Below are positions 20,555 through 29,633 of a stretch of DNA of 64,000 bases, in pieces. The notes below the pieces were generated by a model. It did not search any database, was not told the DNA's origin, and was given only the letters and a program-made list of their open reading frames with translations. This stretch comes from Halomonas stenophila. GTDB taxonomy: Bacteria; Pseudomonadota; Gammaproteobacteria; Pseudomonadales; Halomonadaceae. How positions within the stretch are numbered: the stretch's first letter is position 1; each line of letters opens with the position of its first letter. The DNA lies in the NCBI RefSeq assembly GCF_014192275.1, contig NZ_JACHXR010000004.1:186001-250000 (forward strand), given 5' to 3'. Made by a program: the position numbers and the translations under genes.

Positions 20555-21544
20555 ATGAGCACTACACCCCACCGCGACCTCTACCACGCCTTCGTCGCCC
20601 AGGGCCTGGACACCTGGCTGGCCCGGCTGCCCGCGCAGCTGGCCCGGGGCCTGGACCGCCGGCGCTACGGCGACCTGCCGGCCTGGGAGAAGGCCGTGGC
20701 CAAGCTGCCGACGCTGCCCGAGACACGTCGGGTGCACCTGGACGCCGACAGCGTGACGGTGGACGTCGGCCTCGATGCCTCGCGACGCCGGCAGAGCGAG
20801 AGCCTGCTGCGCAAGCTCTCGCCCTGGCGCAAGGGGCCCTACCGGCTCGGCGGCGTGCATATCGACACCGAGTGGCGCTCCGACTGGAAGTGGCAACGCG
20901 TGGCCCCTCACCTGGCCCCCCTGGCCGGGCGCCGGGTGCTCGACGTGGGCGGCGGCAACGGCTACCACGCCTGGCGCATGGCCGGCAGCGGCGCCGCCTT
21001 CGTGCTGGTGATCGATCCTTCGCCGCGCTTCTTCTGGCAGTTCCAGGCGGTGCGCCACTTCGTCGGCGACGCCGACGGCGGGCGCACCCACTTCCTGCCG
21101 GTGGGCATCGAGGACGTGCCGGACGACCTGGCGTTCTTCGACAGCGTCTTCTCCATGGGCGTGCTCTACCACCGGCCCTCGCCGCTGGAGCACCTGAGCC
21201 AGCTCATGGCCGCGCTGCGACCGGGCGGCGAGCTGGTGCTGGAGACCCTGGTGGTCGAGGGCGACGCCACCACGGTGCTGCTGCCGGGGGAGCGCTACGC
21301 CGCCATGCCCAACGTCTACTTCCTGCCCTCCTCCGCTGCCCTGTGTGGCTGGCTCGAGCGCTGCGGTTTCGACAACGTCCGCGTGGTGGACGAGGCCGAT
21401 ACCTCGCTGGCCGAGCAGCGCGCCACCGACTGGATGACCTTCCAGTCGCTGGCCGACTTCCTCGACCCCGGCGACCCGACGAGGACCCGCGAGGGGTATC
21501 CCGCCCCGCGCCGGGCGGTGCTGATCGCCAACCGGCCGCGTTGA
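20555..21544 (+). CDS. cmoB: tRNA U34 carboxymethyltransferase
   Basis: CmoB transfers the carboxymethyl group of Cx-SAM onto 5-hydroxyuridine 34, giving cmo5U, which widens wobble decoding. The 329-residue protein has the family N-terminal helical region (WLARLPAQLARGLDRRRYGDL, split here only for quoting), the SAM-binding VLDVGGGNGYHAWRM, and FSMGVLYHRPSPLEHL. It overlaps functionally with cmoA 1.5 kb upstream. The upstream PLD-like gene ends 7 bp before its ATG. Confidence 0.95.
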   Translation: MSTTPHRDLYHAFVAQGLDTWLARLPAQLARGLDRRRYGDLPAWEKAVAKLPTLPETRRVHLDADSVTVDVGLDASRRRQSESLLRKLSPWRKGPYRLGGVHIDTEWRSDWKWQRVAPHLAPLAGRRVLDVGGGNGYHAWRMAGSGAAFVLVIDPSPRFFWQFQAVRHFVGDADGGRTHFLPVGIEDVPDDLAFFDSVFSMGVLYHRPSPLEHLSQLMAALRPGGELVLETLVVEGDATTVLLPGERYAAMPNVYFLPSSAALCGWLERCGFDNVRVVDEADTSLAEQRATDWMTFQSLADFLDPGDPTRTREGYPAPRRAVLIANRPR

Positions 21545-21667
21545 GCATTGACCCGCCGCGCCGTGGTCCCGGCACGCCGCTCGCCCCTCTTGCGGCATGG
21601 CGCCTGCCACACGGCCGGGGACTGTGGCAGACTCGGGGGTTCCGACAGCCAAGCAAGGAGCGCAAGC

Positions 21668-21919
21668 ATGGGCATTCTATCGTGGATTCTCTTCGGCCTG
21701 ATCGCCGGCGTCATCGCCAAATGGATCATGCCGGGCAAGGATCCGGGCGGCATCATCGTCACCATCCTGATCGGTATCGCCGGCGCCTTCGTGGGTGGCT
21801 GGCTGGGCTCCATGGTCGGCATGGGGTCCATGGGCGACTTCAGCCTGGGCAGTTTCATCACGGCCATCGTGGGTGCCCTCGTCCTGCTGGGGGGATACAG
21901 GATGCTCAAGAAGGCCTGA
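21668..21919 (+). CDS. GlsB/YeaQ/YmgE-family membrane stress protein
   Basis: The 83-residue protein is almost entirely hydrophobic and Gly-rich, with three predicted membrane helices. The family pattern GLIAGVIAKWIMPGKDPGGI is visible near the N-terminus, and GGYRMLKK ends the protein. Members are transglycosylase-associated or stress-induced proteins of unclear mechanism. The start is the ATG after AAGGAGCGC; a longer frame upstream is not typical. A hairpin follows 40 bp after the stop. Confidence 0.85.
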   Translation: MGILSWILFGLIAGVIAKWIMPGKDPGGIIVTILIGIAGAFVGGWLGSMVGMGSMGDFSLGSFITAIVGALVLLGGYRMLKKA

Positions 21920-21958
21920 GGCCCGGTGTCCGGGCGCATCGTCCCGGACAGAATGCAC

Positions 21959-21984
21959 GAAGCCGCTCCCGGAGCGGCTTCTTC
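21959..21984 (+). terminator. Intrinsic terminator after the YeaQ-like gene
   Basis: The arms GAAGCCGCTCC and GGAGCGGCTTC (21959-21981) form a strong stem followed by a short TTC run. It separates this gene from the convergent zinc peptidase gene and may serve both. Confidence 0.7.
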
Positions 21985-22050
21985 GTATCGGCGATTCTCC
22001 CCTGCCCCGCCGACGCGGCACAGGCCATGGCACCGCTCTCCGGGGGAACC

Positions 22051-22725
22051 TCAGCGCCGCAGGATCGCCAGCCACCGCCCGAGGTTGAGCAGACTGGCCA
22101 GGGAGGCCGCCACATAGGTGAAGGCGCAGGCGGTGAGCACATGGCGGGCACCGGCCATGTCGTCGGCCGGGATGTATTCCTCGAGCAGCGGCAGGGCACG
22201 CTGGAAGCTGGCGTCCCACTCCACCGGCAGGGTGATCAGGTGCACCAGGGCCGCGGTGCCGAAGCTGAGCACCGCCGCGAGCACCAGCAGCAGGGTGCCG
22301 CCGGGCATCCGGGTGACCACCAGCAGCACCGGCGCCGCCATCATCAGCAGGGCGCCGAGCTGCTCGGCCCGCTGGGCCACCTGGACCAGTCGGGTGCGCG
22401 CCGCCAGCGGCACATAGCCCTGGTGGTGCTGGATGGCATGCCCCACCTCATGGGCCGCCACCGTCACCGCGGTGAGCGAGCGCCCCGCGTAGTGCTCCCG
22501 TGCGAGCCGCACCCGCCGGGCCCGGGGATCGTAGTGGTCACCGCCCTCGGTCATCTCCACCCTCACCCCCTCGATCCCGAGCCGCCTGAGCAGGTGCTCG
22601 GCCAGCTCGCCCCCGGTGCCGGGGTAGTCGGCCCGCGGCAAGCCATGTCGCTTGAGCACCCACCGGGCCCAGAGATTCGGCAGCAGGAAGAGGGCCAGCA
22701 ACAGGACGATGGCCAACAGGATCAT
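22051..22725 (-). CDS. Membrane zinc metallopeptidase (YugP-like)
   Basis: This 224-residue protein fits the neutral zinc peptidase family of YugP. One N-terminal helix (LLAIVLLLALFLLPNLW) is followed by the zinc motif HEVGHAIQH, whose Glu is catalytic. Two or three more hydrophobic segments (LLMMAAPVLLVV, LLLVLAAVLSF) follow. A further metal ligand may come from YIPADDMAGAR. Substrate is unknown. It stands alone and is convergent with the YeaQ-like gene. Confidence 0.8.
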   Translation of the reverse strand: MILLAIVLLLALFLLPNLWARWVLKRHGLPRADYPGTGGELAEHLLRRLGIEGVRVEMTEGGDHYDPRARRVRLAREHYAGRSLTAVTVAAHEVGHAIQHHQGYVPLAARTRLVQVAQRAEQLGALLMMAAPVLLVVTRMPGGTLLLVLAAVLSFGTAALVHLITLPVEWDASFQRALPLLEEYIPADDMAGARHVLTACAFTYVAASLASLLNLGRWLAILRR

Positions 22726-22813
22726 CGGCGAAGACTCCGCCAGCGGTGATACGACATTGGACCCGGCCTGGCAGCACCGGTTTCCCCGCCAGGCGCTCCG
22801 GCCATGATACGCA

Positions 22814-22846
22814 GCGGGCCCGGCGACCAGGGGTCGCCGGGCCCGC
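22814..22846. terminator. GC-rich hairpin downstream of cysN
   Basis: A perfect 15-bp stem (22814-22828 and 22832-22846) with a 3-nt loop lies about 20 bp past the cysN stop. There is no clear T-run on either strand, so it may stabilise the 3' end rather than terminate. Confidence 0.5.
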
Positions 22847-22867
22847 GCTGGCGGCCGGGGCCGATCG

Positions 22868-24295
22868 CTACTTCAGCAAGTCGCGAACGTCCTTGGCCTC
22901 CCAGTGCGGGAAGTACTTGCGCACCAGGGCGTTGAGCTCAACCTCGAAGCCGGCCCAGTCGACCTCGCCCGGCGCCACCTCGGTGCCGGCTTCGGCCGCA
23001 CCGCGGATCATGCCCGCGCCCACGGTGATGTTGGACAGCCGGTCGATGACGATGAAGCTGCCGGTGCCCGGGCTGCGCTCGTAGGCGTCGATCGGCACCT
23101 CGCCGGTCAGCGCCACCCGGCAGCGGGCGATGGCGTTGAGCTCGAGCCGCTCGGCGGCATGCTGCTCCAGGGTGTTGACGTCCACCTGATAGCGGATGGT
23201 CTCGACCCGACCGGGCACCGAGCGCCCGGCGAGGCGAAAGTCGACCTGGCGGCCCGGCTCCAGGGCCTGCTCGCTCATCCACACGACGTCGGCATCGAAG
23301 GCCGCGGCCTCGGTCACCTCGGCGTCGGCGGCGACGATCCAGTCGCCGCGGGAGATATCAATCTCGTCCTCCAGGGTGACGGTGATCGCCTGGCCCGGAT
23401 AGGCATCGTCCAGGTCGCCATCGAAGGTGACGATGCGCTCGACCGTCGAGGTCTTGCCCGAGGGCAGCACCTTGATGGCCTGGCCGGGTCGCAGGATGCC
23501 CGCCTCCAGGGTCCCGGCGTAGCCACGGAAATCCAGGTTCGGCCGGTTGACGTACTGCACCGGCAGGCGCAGGTCGGTGAGGTTGTGGTCGGCGCGCACC
23601 TCGACGCTCTCGAGCAGCTCGAGCAGCGCCGGCCCCTGGTACCAGGCCATGGCCTCGCTCTTGTTGACCACGTTGTCGCCCTTGAGCGCCGAGAGCGGCA
23701 CGAAGCGGATATCGTCGGCGCCCAGCTGCTCGGCGAAGGCGCGATACTCGGCGACGATCTCGTCGAAGCGCGCCTCGCTGTAGTCCACCAGGTCCATCTT
23801 GTTGACCGCGATCACCAGGTGGCGGATGCCCACCAGGTCGGCGATGAAGCTGTGCCGCTTGGTCTGGGTCTGCACGCCGTAGCGGGCGTCGATCAGGATC
23901 ACCGCCAGCCCGGCGGTGGACGCGCCGGTGGCCATGTTGCGGGTGTACTGCTCGTGCCCCGGGGTGTCGGCGATGATGAACTTGCGCTTGTCGGTGGAGA
24001 AGAAGCGATAGGCCACGTCGATGGTGATGCCCTGCTCCCGCTCGGACTGCAGGCCGTCCACCAGCAGCGCCAGGTCCACCTCCTCGCCGGTGGTGCCGCT
24101 CTTCTTCGACGCCTGGGTGATCGCCGCCAGCTGGTCGTCGAAGATCATCTTGGAGTCGTGCAGCAGCCGGCCGATCAGGGTCGACTTGCCGTCGTCGACG
24201 CTCCCGCAGGTGATGAAGCGCAGCAGGTCCTTGTTCTCGTGCTCGTGCAGGTACTGCTCGATGTTGTCGGCGATCAGTGTCGATTGATGTGACAT
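22868..24295 (-). CDS. cysN: Sulfate adenylyltransferase subunit 1 (GTPase)
   Basis: CysN is the GTPase subunit that drives APS formation by CysD in sulfate assimilation. The 475-residue EF-Tu-like protein has G1 [16 protein letters not shown]3 DTPGHEQY and G4 NKMDL. The C-terminal APS kinase domain (CysC) found in some fusions is absent. It begins 1 bp after the cysD stop, so the two are one operon. Confidence 0.96.
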   Translation of the reverse strand: MSHQSTLIADNIEQYLHEHENKDLLRFITCGSVDDGKSTLIGRLLHDSKMIFDDQLAAITQASKKSGTTGEEVDLALLVDGLQSEREQGITIDVAYRFFSTDKRKFIIADTPGHEQYTRNMATGASTAGLAVILIDARYGVQTQTKRHSFIADLVGIRHLVIAVNKMDLVDYSEARFDEIVAEYRAFAEQLGADDIRFVPLSALKGDNVVNKSEAMAWYQGPALLELLESVEVRADHNLTDLRLPVQYVNRPNLDFRGYAGTLEAGILRPGQAIKVLPSGKTSTVERIVTFDGDLDDAYPGQAITVTLEDEIDISRGDWIVAADAEVTEAAAFDADVVWMSEQALEPGRQVDFRLAGRSVPGRVETIRYQVDVNTLEQHAAERLELNAIARCRVALTGEVPIDAYERSPGTGSFIVIDRLSNITVGAGMIRGAAEAGTEVAPGEVDWAGFEVELNALVRKYFPHWEAKDVRDLLK

Positions 24296-24296
24296 G

Positions 24297-25268
24297 TTAG
24301 AAGTACCCCTCGCGCTTCTTCTTCTCCATCGAGCCGGCCTGGTCGTGGTCGATGGCGCGGCCGCTGCGCTCGCTGGTGCGGGTCAGCAGCATCTCCTGGA
24401 TGATCTCGGGCAGGGTGGTGGCCCTGGACTCCACCGCGCCGGTCAGCGGGTAGCAGCCGAGCGTGCGGAAACGCACCCACTTCTCTTCCGGCACCTCGCC
24501 CTCCTCGAGCGGCAGGCGGTCGTCGTCGACCATGATCTGCATGCCGTCGCGCTCCACCACCGGACGCGGCGCGGAGAAGTACAGCGGCACGATGGGGATC
24601 GACTCGAGGTAGATGTACTGCCAGATGTCCAGCTCGGTCCAGTTGGAGAGCGGGAAGGCGCGGATCGACTCGCCCTTGTTGACTCGGGCGTTGTAGAGGT
24701 TCCACAGCTCGGGACGCTGGTTCTTGGGATCCCAGCGGTGATGCTTGTCGCGGAAGGAGAACACGCGCTCCTTGGCGCGGCTGGCCTCCTCGTCGCGGCG
24801 CGCGCCGCCGAAGGCGGCATCGAAGCCGTACTTGTCCAGCGCCTGCTTGAGCGACTGGGTCTTCATCACGTCGGTGTAGCCGCTGGAGCCATGATCGAAG
24901 GGGTTGATGCCCGCTTCGACGCCTTCCTGGTTGATGTGCTCGATCAGCTCCATGCCGGATTCCGCGGCCATGCGGTCGCGGAACTCGATCATCTCGCGGA
25001 ACTTCCAGGTGGTGTTGACGTGCATCAGCGGGAACGGCGGCGGCCCGGGATAGAAGGCCTTGCGCGCCAGGTGCAGCATCACCGAGGAGTCCTTGCCGAT
25101 GGAATAGAGCATCACCGGGTTGGAGAACTCGGCCGCCACCTCGCGGATGATGTGGATGGACTCGGCTTCCAGCTGCTGCAGATGGGTCAGCCGCCGCGGC
25201 GTCAGGCCCGGGGCACTCCCCTCGGCCTGGACGGCGCTCTCGCGTGTCGGTGCATGAAGACTGTTCAT
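24297..25268 (-). CDS. cysD: Sulfate adenylyltransferase subunit 2
   Basis: CysD is an ATP pyrophosphatase that adenylates sulfate. The PP-loop motif [12 protein letters not shown] is visible, with [13 protein letters not shown] and the conserved TELDIWQYI further on. I chose the ATG at 25268 (MNSLHAPT), with GAGG ten bases before it; an ATG at 25286 would add six residues. The 110 bp upstream are unusually AT-rich for this genome and probably contain the cys promoter and activator site. Confidence 0.95.
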   Translation of the reverse strand: MNSLHAPTRESAVQAEGSAPGLTPRRLTHLQQLEAESIHIIREVAAEFSNPVMLYSIGKDSSVMLHLARKAFYPGPPPFPLMHVNTTWKFREMIEFRDRMAAESGMELIEHINQEGVEAGINPFDHGSSGYTDVMKTQSLKQALDKYGFDAAFGGARRDEEASRAKERVFSFRDKHHRWDPKNQRPELWNLYNARVNKGESIRAFPLSNWTELDIWQYIYLESIPIVPLYFSAPRPVVERDGMQIMVDDDRLPLEEGEVPEEKWVRFRTLGCYPLTGAVESRATTLPEIIQEMLLTRTSERSGRAIDHDQAGSMEKKKREGYF

Positions 25269-25382
25269 GGCCCGGCTACCTCGCATGACGTGGGCGGATT
25301 GGGATCATGCGGGAGAGGGTATCGTCATGCCGATAATAACGTAAAAGAATTAATATCTATCTTTTTATACGATAAAGGGATA

Positions 25383-26108
25383 TTAGGGCTCGACCCGCTC
25401 CACCCAGGTGGCGAGCGCGCCGCCGTGCAGGTCGACCACGCGAAAGCCGGGGCGGGACGCCTCGTCGACGGCGAAGGTCTCGCTGCCGGGCAGGAACTGG
25501 TCGCTGGTGGAGGGGCAGCCGTAGATTGGGACCCCGCCCGGACCATGCCCGACGAAGGCCTGGTGGATATGGCCGCAGAGTACCGCCTGGACGCACTCGT
25601 GGCCGGCGAGGGTGCGCCAGAAGGCCTCGGCGTCGACCAGCCCCAGCGCATCGAGCCAGGCCGAGCCGACGGCCAGGGGGGGATGGTGCATGGCCACCAG
25701 GGTCGGCCGGTCGTCGTCGGCGAGACGCGAGGCGAGGCCCGCCAGGCGCGCCTCGCCGAGTTCGCCGGCCGCCTGGCCGACCACCTGGGTGTCCAGCAGG
25801 AGGACACGCCAGCCCCCGAGGTCGAGGCTGGCGTGGCAGGGGCGGTACTCGGCCATCCGCCGCGGCTCGTCATGATTGCCGGGCAGCCAGAACCAGGGAC
25901 AGTCGAGGCGGGCCAGGACCTGCCCGGCCAGGGCATAGGAGGCCGCCGTCTCGTCCTGACTGACGTCGCCGGTGACCAGCACCGCCTCGGGGCGCAGGCG
26001 CGCGGCCGCCTCCACCACGCGCTCGAGCCGGCGATGGGGAATACCGGTCCGGGAAGGCGCCAGGGGGTCGGCATGCAGGTGGCAATCGGTGAGCTGGATA
26101 AGACGCAT
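25383..26108 (-). CDS. cpdA: 3',5'-cyclic-AMP phosphodiesterase
   Basis: CpdA hydrolyses cAMP. The 241-residue metallophosphoesterase shows all dimetal-centre motifs in order: DCHLH, GDVSQDE, GNHDE, the HH pair in AMHHPP, and GHIHQAF. The start at 26108 gives the family-typical MRLIQLTDCH; the longer upstream frame runs through yqiB. It follows yqiB by 16 bp. The order nudF-yqiB-cpdA is the same as in enterobacteria. Confidence 0.93.
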   Translation of the reverse strand: MRLIQLTDCHLHADPLAPSRTGIPHRRLERVVEAAARLRPEAVLVTGDVSQDETAASYALAGQVLARLDCPWFWLPGNHDEPRRMAEYRPCHASLDLGGWRVLLLDTQVVGQAAGELGEARLAGLASRLADDDRPTLVAMHHPPLAVGSAWLDALGLVDAEAFWRTLAGHECVQAVLCGHIHQAFVGHGPGGVPIYGCPSTSDQFLPGSETFAVDEASRPGFRVVDLHGGALATWVERVEP

Positions 26109-26124
26109 CAGGCTACTGGGCTCC

Positions 26125-26571
26125 TCAGGGCAGTTGCGGCAGGTCCAGGGAGTGGCCATGGGCCAGGCCGTGGTCGAGCCACTCGCCGAGGAAACGGTTG
26201 AGCTGGAGCTTCTCGTCGGGCTGGTGCATGCGGGCGTTGGGGTAGCGATAGCGGCCATCGAAGTGGCGCTGGCGCTGGAAGTCGGTGACCTCCGCCATGC
26301 GCACGTCGTGATAGAGGTGGACCCGCATGCGCGGCGTGTCGATCACGGCGTCGAGGACCCCATGCTGGGAGACCCGGATGATGCTGGTGTAGGGGGCCCG
26401 CTCCTGGACCTTGAGGCACAGGGCACCGAGGCGGCGCCCCTGGTTGACCAGCTCCACCTCGCGACTCTCGCCGGCCTCGAGATCCCCCAGCAGGCGGGTC
26501 AACCGCACATAGTTGGCGGTGCACTCGCTCTGGAGGGTCCTCAGGTCGGTGACGTAGGCACTTCTCGACAC
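26125..26571 (-). CDS. yqiB: DUF1249 protein YqiB
   Basis: The 148-residue conserved protein has no known biochemical role. Family features include the N-terminal LQSECTANYVRL, VQERAPYTSIIRV and the aromatic FDGRYRYPNARMHQPDEK. No membrane or signal segments are visible. It starts 1 bp after the nudF stop and is translationally coupled to it. The conserved neighbourhood is the main basis for the name. Confidence 0.88.
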   Translation of the reverse strand: MSRSAYVTDLRTLQSECTANYVRLTRLLGDLEAGESREVELVNQGRRLGALCLKVQERAPYTSIIRVSQHGVLDAVIDTPRMRVHLYHDVRMAEVTDFQRQRHFDGRYRYPNARMHQPDEKLQLNRFLGEWLDHGLAHGHSLDLPQLP

Positions 26572-26572
26572 G

Positions 26573-27220
26573 CTACCTCCTTGCTCTCAGTGAGGCCCGC
26601 TGCGCCGCCAACCAGTGGAAGACGATCAGGCACATGGCATTGTCGAGTCGCCCGGCCAGCAGGAGTTCCCAGGCCCGGTGGAACGAGAGCACGTGGACGC
26701 GGATGTCCTCGTGTTCCTCGTCGAGGCCGTGGATGCCGCCCAGCCCCCGGCTGTCGATCAGGCCACAGAACAGGGTGACCCGCTCGTTGCAGGCCCCGGG
26801 ACTGGGGTAGTAGGTGTGCAGCTCGATCAGTTCCCCCACCCGGCAGCCGGCCTCCTCCTCGGCCTCGCGGCGGGCCACCTCGGCCAGGCTTTCGCCGCGC
26901 TCCACCAGCCCCGCGACGATCTCGAGCTTCCAGGGCGAATCGGGGTCGTCCAGGGCGCCGGCTCGGAACTGCTCCACCAGCACCACCGCATCCCTCTCGA
27001 CATCGTAGAGCAAGACGCCCACGGCGTCGTGCCGCTGATGCACCTCGCGAACCATCGCCCCGCTCCAGCCGCCCTCGAAGAGGCGGTGGCGCAGGTGCAG
27101 CTCCTCCAGGCGAAAGAACCCCTGGTGGAGGCAGCGTCGCTCGAGCAGGTCCACGTCCTCGGCATCGAAGGGCGCGGCCGCCAGGTCATCGGGCGGATTG
27201 GCGTGATCGGTCTCCGACAT
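26573..27220 (-). CDS. nudF: ADP-ribose pyrophosphatase (Nudix)
   Basis: NudF hydrolyses ADP-ribose to AMP and ribose-5-phosphate. The 215-residue protein carries an intact Nudix box, running from GLVERGESLAEV to REAEEEAGC. The upstream VEQFRAGAL and the downstream YPSPGACNE typify ADP-ribose-specific members. It leads the nudF-yqiB-cpdA operon and is divergent from greB, with about 220 bp shared upstream that contain an 11-bp-stem hairpin. Confidence 0.93.
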   Translation of the reverse strand: MSETDHANPPDDLAAAPFDAEDVDLLERRCLHQGFFRLEELHLRHRLFEGGWSGAMVREVHQRHDAVGVLLYDVERDAVVLVEQFRAGALDDPDSPWKLEIVAGLVERGESLAEVARREAEEEAGCRVGELIELHTYYPSPGACNERVTLFCGLIDSRGLGGIHGLDEEHEDIRVHVLSFHRAWELLLAGRLDNAMCLIVFHWLAAQRASLRARR

Positions 27221-27307
27221 GCGGGCCTCCGTGTTCGCGAATGCTCCATTATCATGACCGCGGGGGAGGCTGCCAACCGTCGCCGCCCGCCGGCCGAAGC
27301 GAACCTC

Positions 27308-27337
27308 GGTGACCGACGGTACCGACGCCGTCGGTCA
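27308..27337. other. Perfect inverted repeat between nudF and greB
   Basis: Arms GTGACCGACGG (27308-27318) and CCGTCGGTCAC (27327-27337) are exact inverted repeats with an 8-nt gap. It lies between divergent genes, so it could be a shared operator or a 5' UTR stem. No T-run follows, which argues against termination. Confidence 0.5.
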
Positions 27338-27438
27338 CGGGCAGCCTACCCCCGGCGGCGGACTCGCCCCGGAGCCCCGGTTGCCGAGTCGCGCAGGGAT
27401 GGCGTATGTTGCAGCCATTCGATACCTGGGAGGCGCGG

Positions 27439-27972
27439 ATGAAAGGCCGCAACATGACGCGCTGGCGCGACCCCGCCAAGGACCCGCGCCAGGAGCCCAA
27501 GAGCAACCTGATCACCGCCGAGGGCGCCGAACGCCTGCGGGGCATCCTCGACCACCTCTCGCGGGTCAAGCGCCCCGCCCTCTCGGCCAAGGTCGGCGAG
27601 GCGGCCGCCCTCGGCGATCGCAGCGAGAACGCCGACTACACCTACAACAAGAAGGAGCTGAACCGGGTGATCGCCCGGATCCGCTACCTGACCAAGCGCC
27701 TGGACGAGCTCCAGGTGGTGGACCGGCTGCCCGCCGATACCGGGCGGGTGTTCTTCGGCGCCTTCGTGACGCTCGAGGACGTGGATGGCGAGGAACTGCA
27801 CCTGCGCATCGTCGGCCACGACGAGACCGACACCACCAAACGCTGGATCAGCGTCGACGCCCCCCTGGCCAAGGCGCTGCTGGGCAAGGGGCTCGACGAC
27901 GAGGCCACGGTGACCGCCCCGGGCGGCGAGACCACCTACCTGATCACCGCGATCGACTATCGACAGCCCTAG
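27439..27972 (+). CDS. greB: Transcription elongation factor GreB
   Basis: GreB enters the RNA polymerase secondary channel and stimulates cleavage of backtracked RNA. The N-terminal coiled-coil hairpin carries the acidic tip GDRSENADYTYNKKEL. The C-terminal FKBP-like domain includes RVFFGAFVTLED. KRLDELQVVDRLP marks the domain boundary and favours GreB over GreA. Two starts are possible: ATG 27439 with GGGAGG five bases upstream (chosen) and ATG 27454 with AAAGG. Either gives about 172-177 residues, slightly longer than E. coli GreB. Confidence 0.9.
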   Translation: MKGRNMTRWRDPAKDPRQEPKSNLITAEGAERLRGILDHLSRVKRPALSAKVGEAAALGDRSENADYTYNKKELNRVIARIRYLTKRLDELQVVDRLPADTGRVFFGAFVTLEDVDGEELHLRIVGHDETDTTKRWISVDAPLAKALLGKGLDDEATVTAPGGETTYLITAIDYRQP

Positions 27973-28178
27973 GGCAGCGCATCGCTGCCGCCTCGCCGGC
28001 CGCGTGACTGCCGCGATTCGGCGACACTCCCCTGTCAGGCGAATCAAGCGCTTGGCGCCAGGCGAGAATCACTGTCTCCAAAAAGAGACGCTCTGTCGAT
28101 ATCCCCTGCCGCCGTCCCGCGACACCCCGCGCATGACGCGCACAATAAGTGTTTGTATCCAGGAAATTAATTCTCGAG

Positions 28179-28193
28179 TGGCACGGAAATGGC
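28179..28193 (+). promoter_or_regulatory. Possible sigma-54-type promoter before the EF-hand gene
   Basis: The sequence TGGCACGGAAATGGC has GG and GC separated by 10 bp and matches the consensus TGGCACGN4TTGC except for one base in the -12 box. It lies about 77 bp upstream of the EF-hand gene. No activator site is evident, so this is tentative. Confidence 0.35.
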
Positions 28194-28269
28194 CTAATAC
28201 TGGATAAGCGAGCCGCCCGGCTCGTGGCAGCACAAACCGCGTGTTCACCGGACACTCTGGAGGTGCATC

Positions 28270-28536
28270 ATGAGCAAGACCCTGCTGAAAACCATGTTAC
28301 TGGCCGTCGCCCTGCTCTTCGGCGCCGGCGCCGTCGCGGACAGCCATGCCAAGTTCAGCGACCTGGATGCCGACGGCAATGGCACCCTGAGCGCCGAGGA
28401 GGCCGCCGCGGCCGGCGTGGACGTCGAGACCGCGGATACCGATGGCGATGGCGCCATCAGCGAAGAGGAATTCGAGGCCGCCAAGGCCGGCATGGAAGGC
28501 GAAGGCTCCATGGAAGGCGAGACCGAGGCCGAATAA
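28270..28536 (+). CDS. Secreted EF-hand protein
   Basis: The 88-residue protein has a signal peptide ending near AVADS. Two consecutive EF-hand-like calcium loops follow: DLDADGNGTLSAEE and DTDGDGAISEEE, each with Asp/Asn at alternating positions and a terminal Glu. The tail is Glu/Gly/Met-rich. The mature protein is therefore a very acidic, calcium-binding periplasmic protein of about 65 residues. A GGAGG sits before the ATG and a strong terminator follows, so it is monocistronic. Function is unknown. Confidence 0.75.
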   Translation: MSKTLLKTMLLAVALLFGAGAVADSHAKFSDLDADGNGTLSAEEAAAAGVDVETADTDGDGAISEEEFEAAKAGMEGEGSMEGETEAE

Positions 28537-28574
28537 TCGGCACTCGCTCGGCGGCCGGTGCCTCCGGCCGCCGC

Positions 28575-28607
28575 GGGGCATGCCGACCCGGTCGGCATGC
28601 CCCTTTT
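28575..28607 (+). terminator. Intrinsic terminator after the EF-hand gene
   Basis: The stem GGGGCATGCCGAC...GTCGGCATGCCCC (28575-28603) is followed by TTTT. A second GC-rich hairpin lies just upstream (about 28550-28573). Confidence 0.9.
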
Positions 28608-28646
28608 CGTTGTCGTCCGACAGACTCCCTCGGCCGACGAGACGCT

Positions 28647-29633
28647 TCAGGTCCTGGCGCTATAGACCCGGAAACGGCGGTCGTCGGCGAGGATCTCGAA
28701 GCCGCCGAAGGCTTGCTCCAGCAGATCCGGATAGGGCAGGAAGGCGTTGGCCACCAGCACCAGCCGGCCGCCCGGCACCAGATGCTTGGGCGCCTCGCGG
28801 ATCAGTCGGCCGGCGGGGCCGTAGTCCACGGCGCGCTCCTGGTGGAAGGGCGGGTTGCTGACGATGGCGTCGAAGCGTCGCCCCTCGAGCCCCGCGAAGA
28901 CATCCCCCGCCCTCACCTCACCGTCCAGGGCATTGGCCGCCAGGCTGCGCCGCGTCGCCTCCACGGCGAAGCCGTTGACGTCCACGGCGGTGATCGCCAG
29001 ACCCCGCCGGGCCAGCCAGGCGGCCAGGATGCCGTCCCCGCAGCCCATGTCCAGCACCCGGCCCGTCTCGGGCAGCACGCCAGGCAACCACGACAGCAAC
29101 AGCCGGGTGCCCTCATCGAGCTTGCCGTGGCCGAAGACGCCCGGGTGGCTGGCCAGCCGCAGCCCCTCGGCCTCGAAGGAGGTCCAGGCCGCCTCCGGGT
29201 CGAGACCGACCCGGTCGAGGCGGGAGGCGAAGAGCGTGCAGCGCCGGGCGCTGTCGACCTTGCGGCAGCCGAGCCCCAGAGCCGCCAGGACCTTGAGCAC
29301 CCGCTTGATGCCGCCCTGGTTCTCGCCTACCACCTGCAAGGGCGTCCCCGCCGGCAGGTGGGCGCACAGCCACAGCAGCCACCACTCGCCCAGGGCGTGG
29401 GCCTTGGGCCAGAACAGCACCACGCCCGGCGGGGTCGGCATGTCCGCCTCGAAGGGCGAGCCAGCCGGCCGCCCCCGGGCGCGCCAGGCGGACAGCACCG
29501 TCTGGTCGGCGGCGAGCAATCGCCCCTCGCCGCCCTCCAGCCAGCCGTCCCGGGGCGGGGCCACCCACAGCCAGCCGCGATAGTCGACGTCCTGGCGTTC
29601 CAGTAGCTGGCAGACGGGGGTCTCGGCACTCAT
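28647..29633 (-). CDS. rsmC: 16S rRNA m2G1207 methyltransferase
   Basis: RsmC methylates guanine 1207 of 16S rRNA. The roughly 328-residue protein has the RsmC layout of a degenerate N-terminal methyltransferase domain (about 1-150) and an active C-terminal one with SAM motif VLDMGCGDGILAAWLA and catalytic NPPFH. The start ATG at 29633 overlaps the cmoM stop by four bases (ATGA), so the two are coupled. A longer frame upstream runs through cmoM and is not real. Confidence 0.9.
   Translation of the reverse strand: MSAETPVCQLLERQDVDYRGWLWVAPPRDGWLEGGEGRLLAADQTVLSAWRARGRPAGSPFEADMPTPPGVVLFWPKAHALGEWWLLWLCAHLPAGTPLQVVGENQGGIKRVLKVLAALGLGCRKVDSARRCTLFASRLDRVGLDPEAAWTSFEAEGLRLASHPGVFGHGKLDEGTRLLLSWLPGVLPETGRVLDMGCGDGILAAWLARRGLAITAVDVNGFAVEATRRSLAANALDGEVRAGDVFAGLEGRRFDAIVSNPPFHQERAVDYGPAGRLIREAPKHLVPGGRLVLVANAFLPYPDLLEQAFGGFEILADDRRFRVYSART

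Noticed and set aside
22814..22846. 15-bp stem after cysN considered a riboswitch or sRNA
   Set aside because: It is a simple hairpin without promoter or conserved aptamer elements; only a 3'-end structure can be supported.
28137..28270. Stretch before the EF-hand gene considered a small RNA
   Set aside because: A promoter-like motif leads directly to the EF-hand gene and no terminator lies between.
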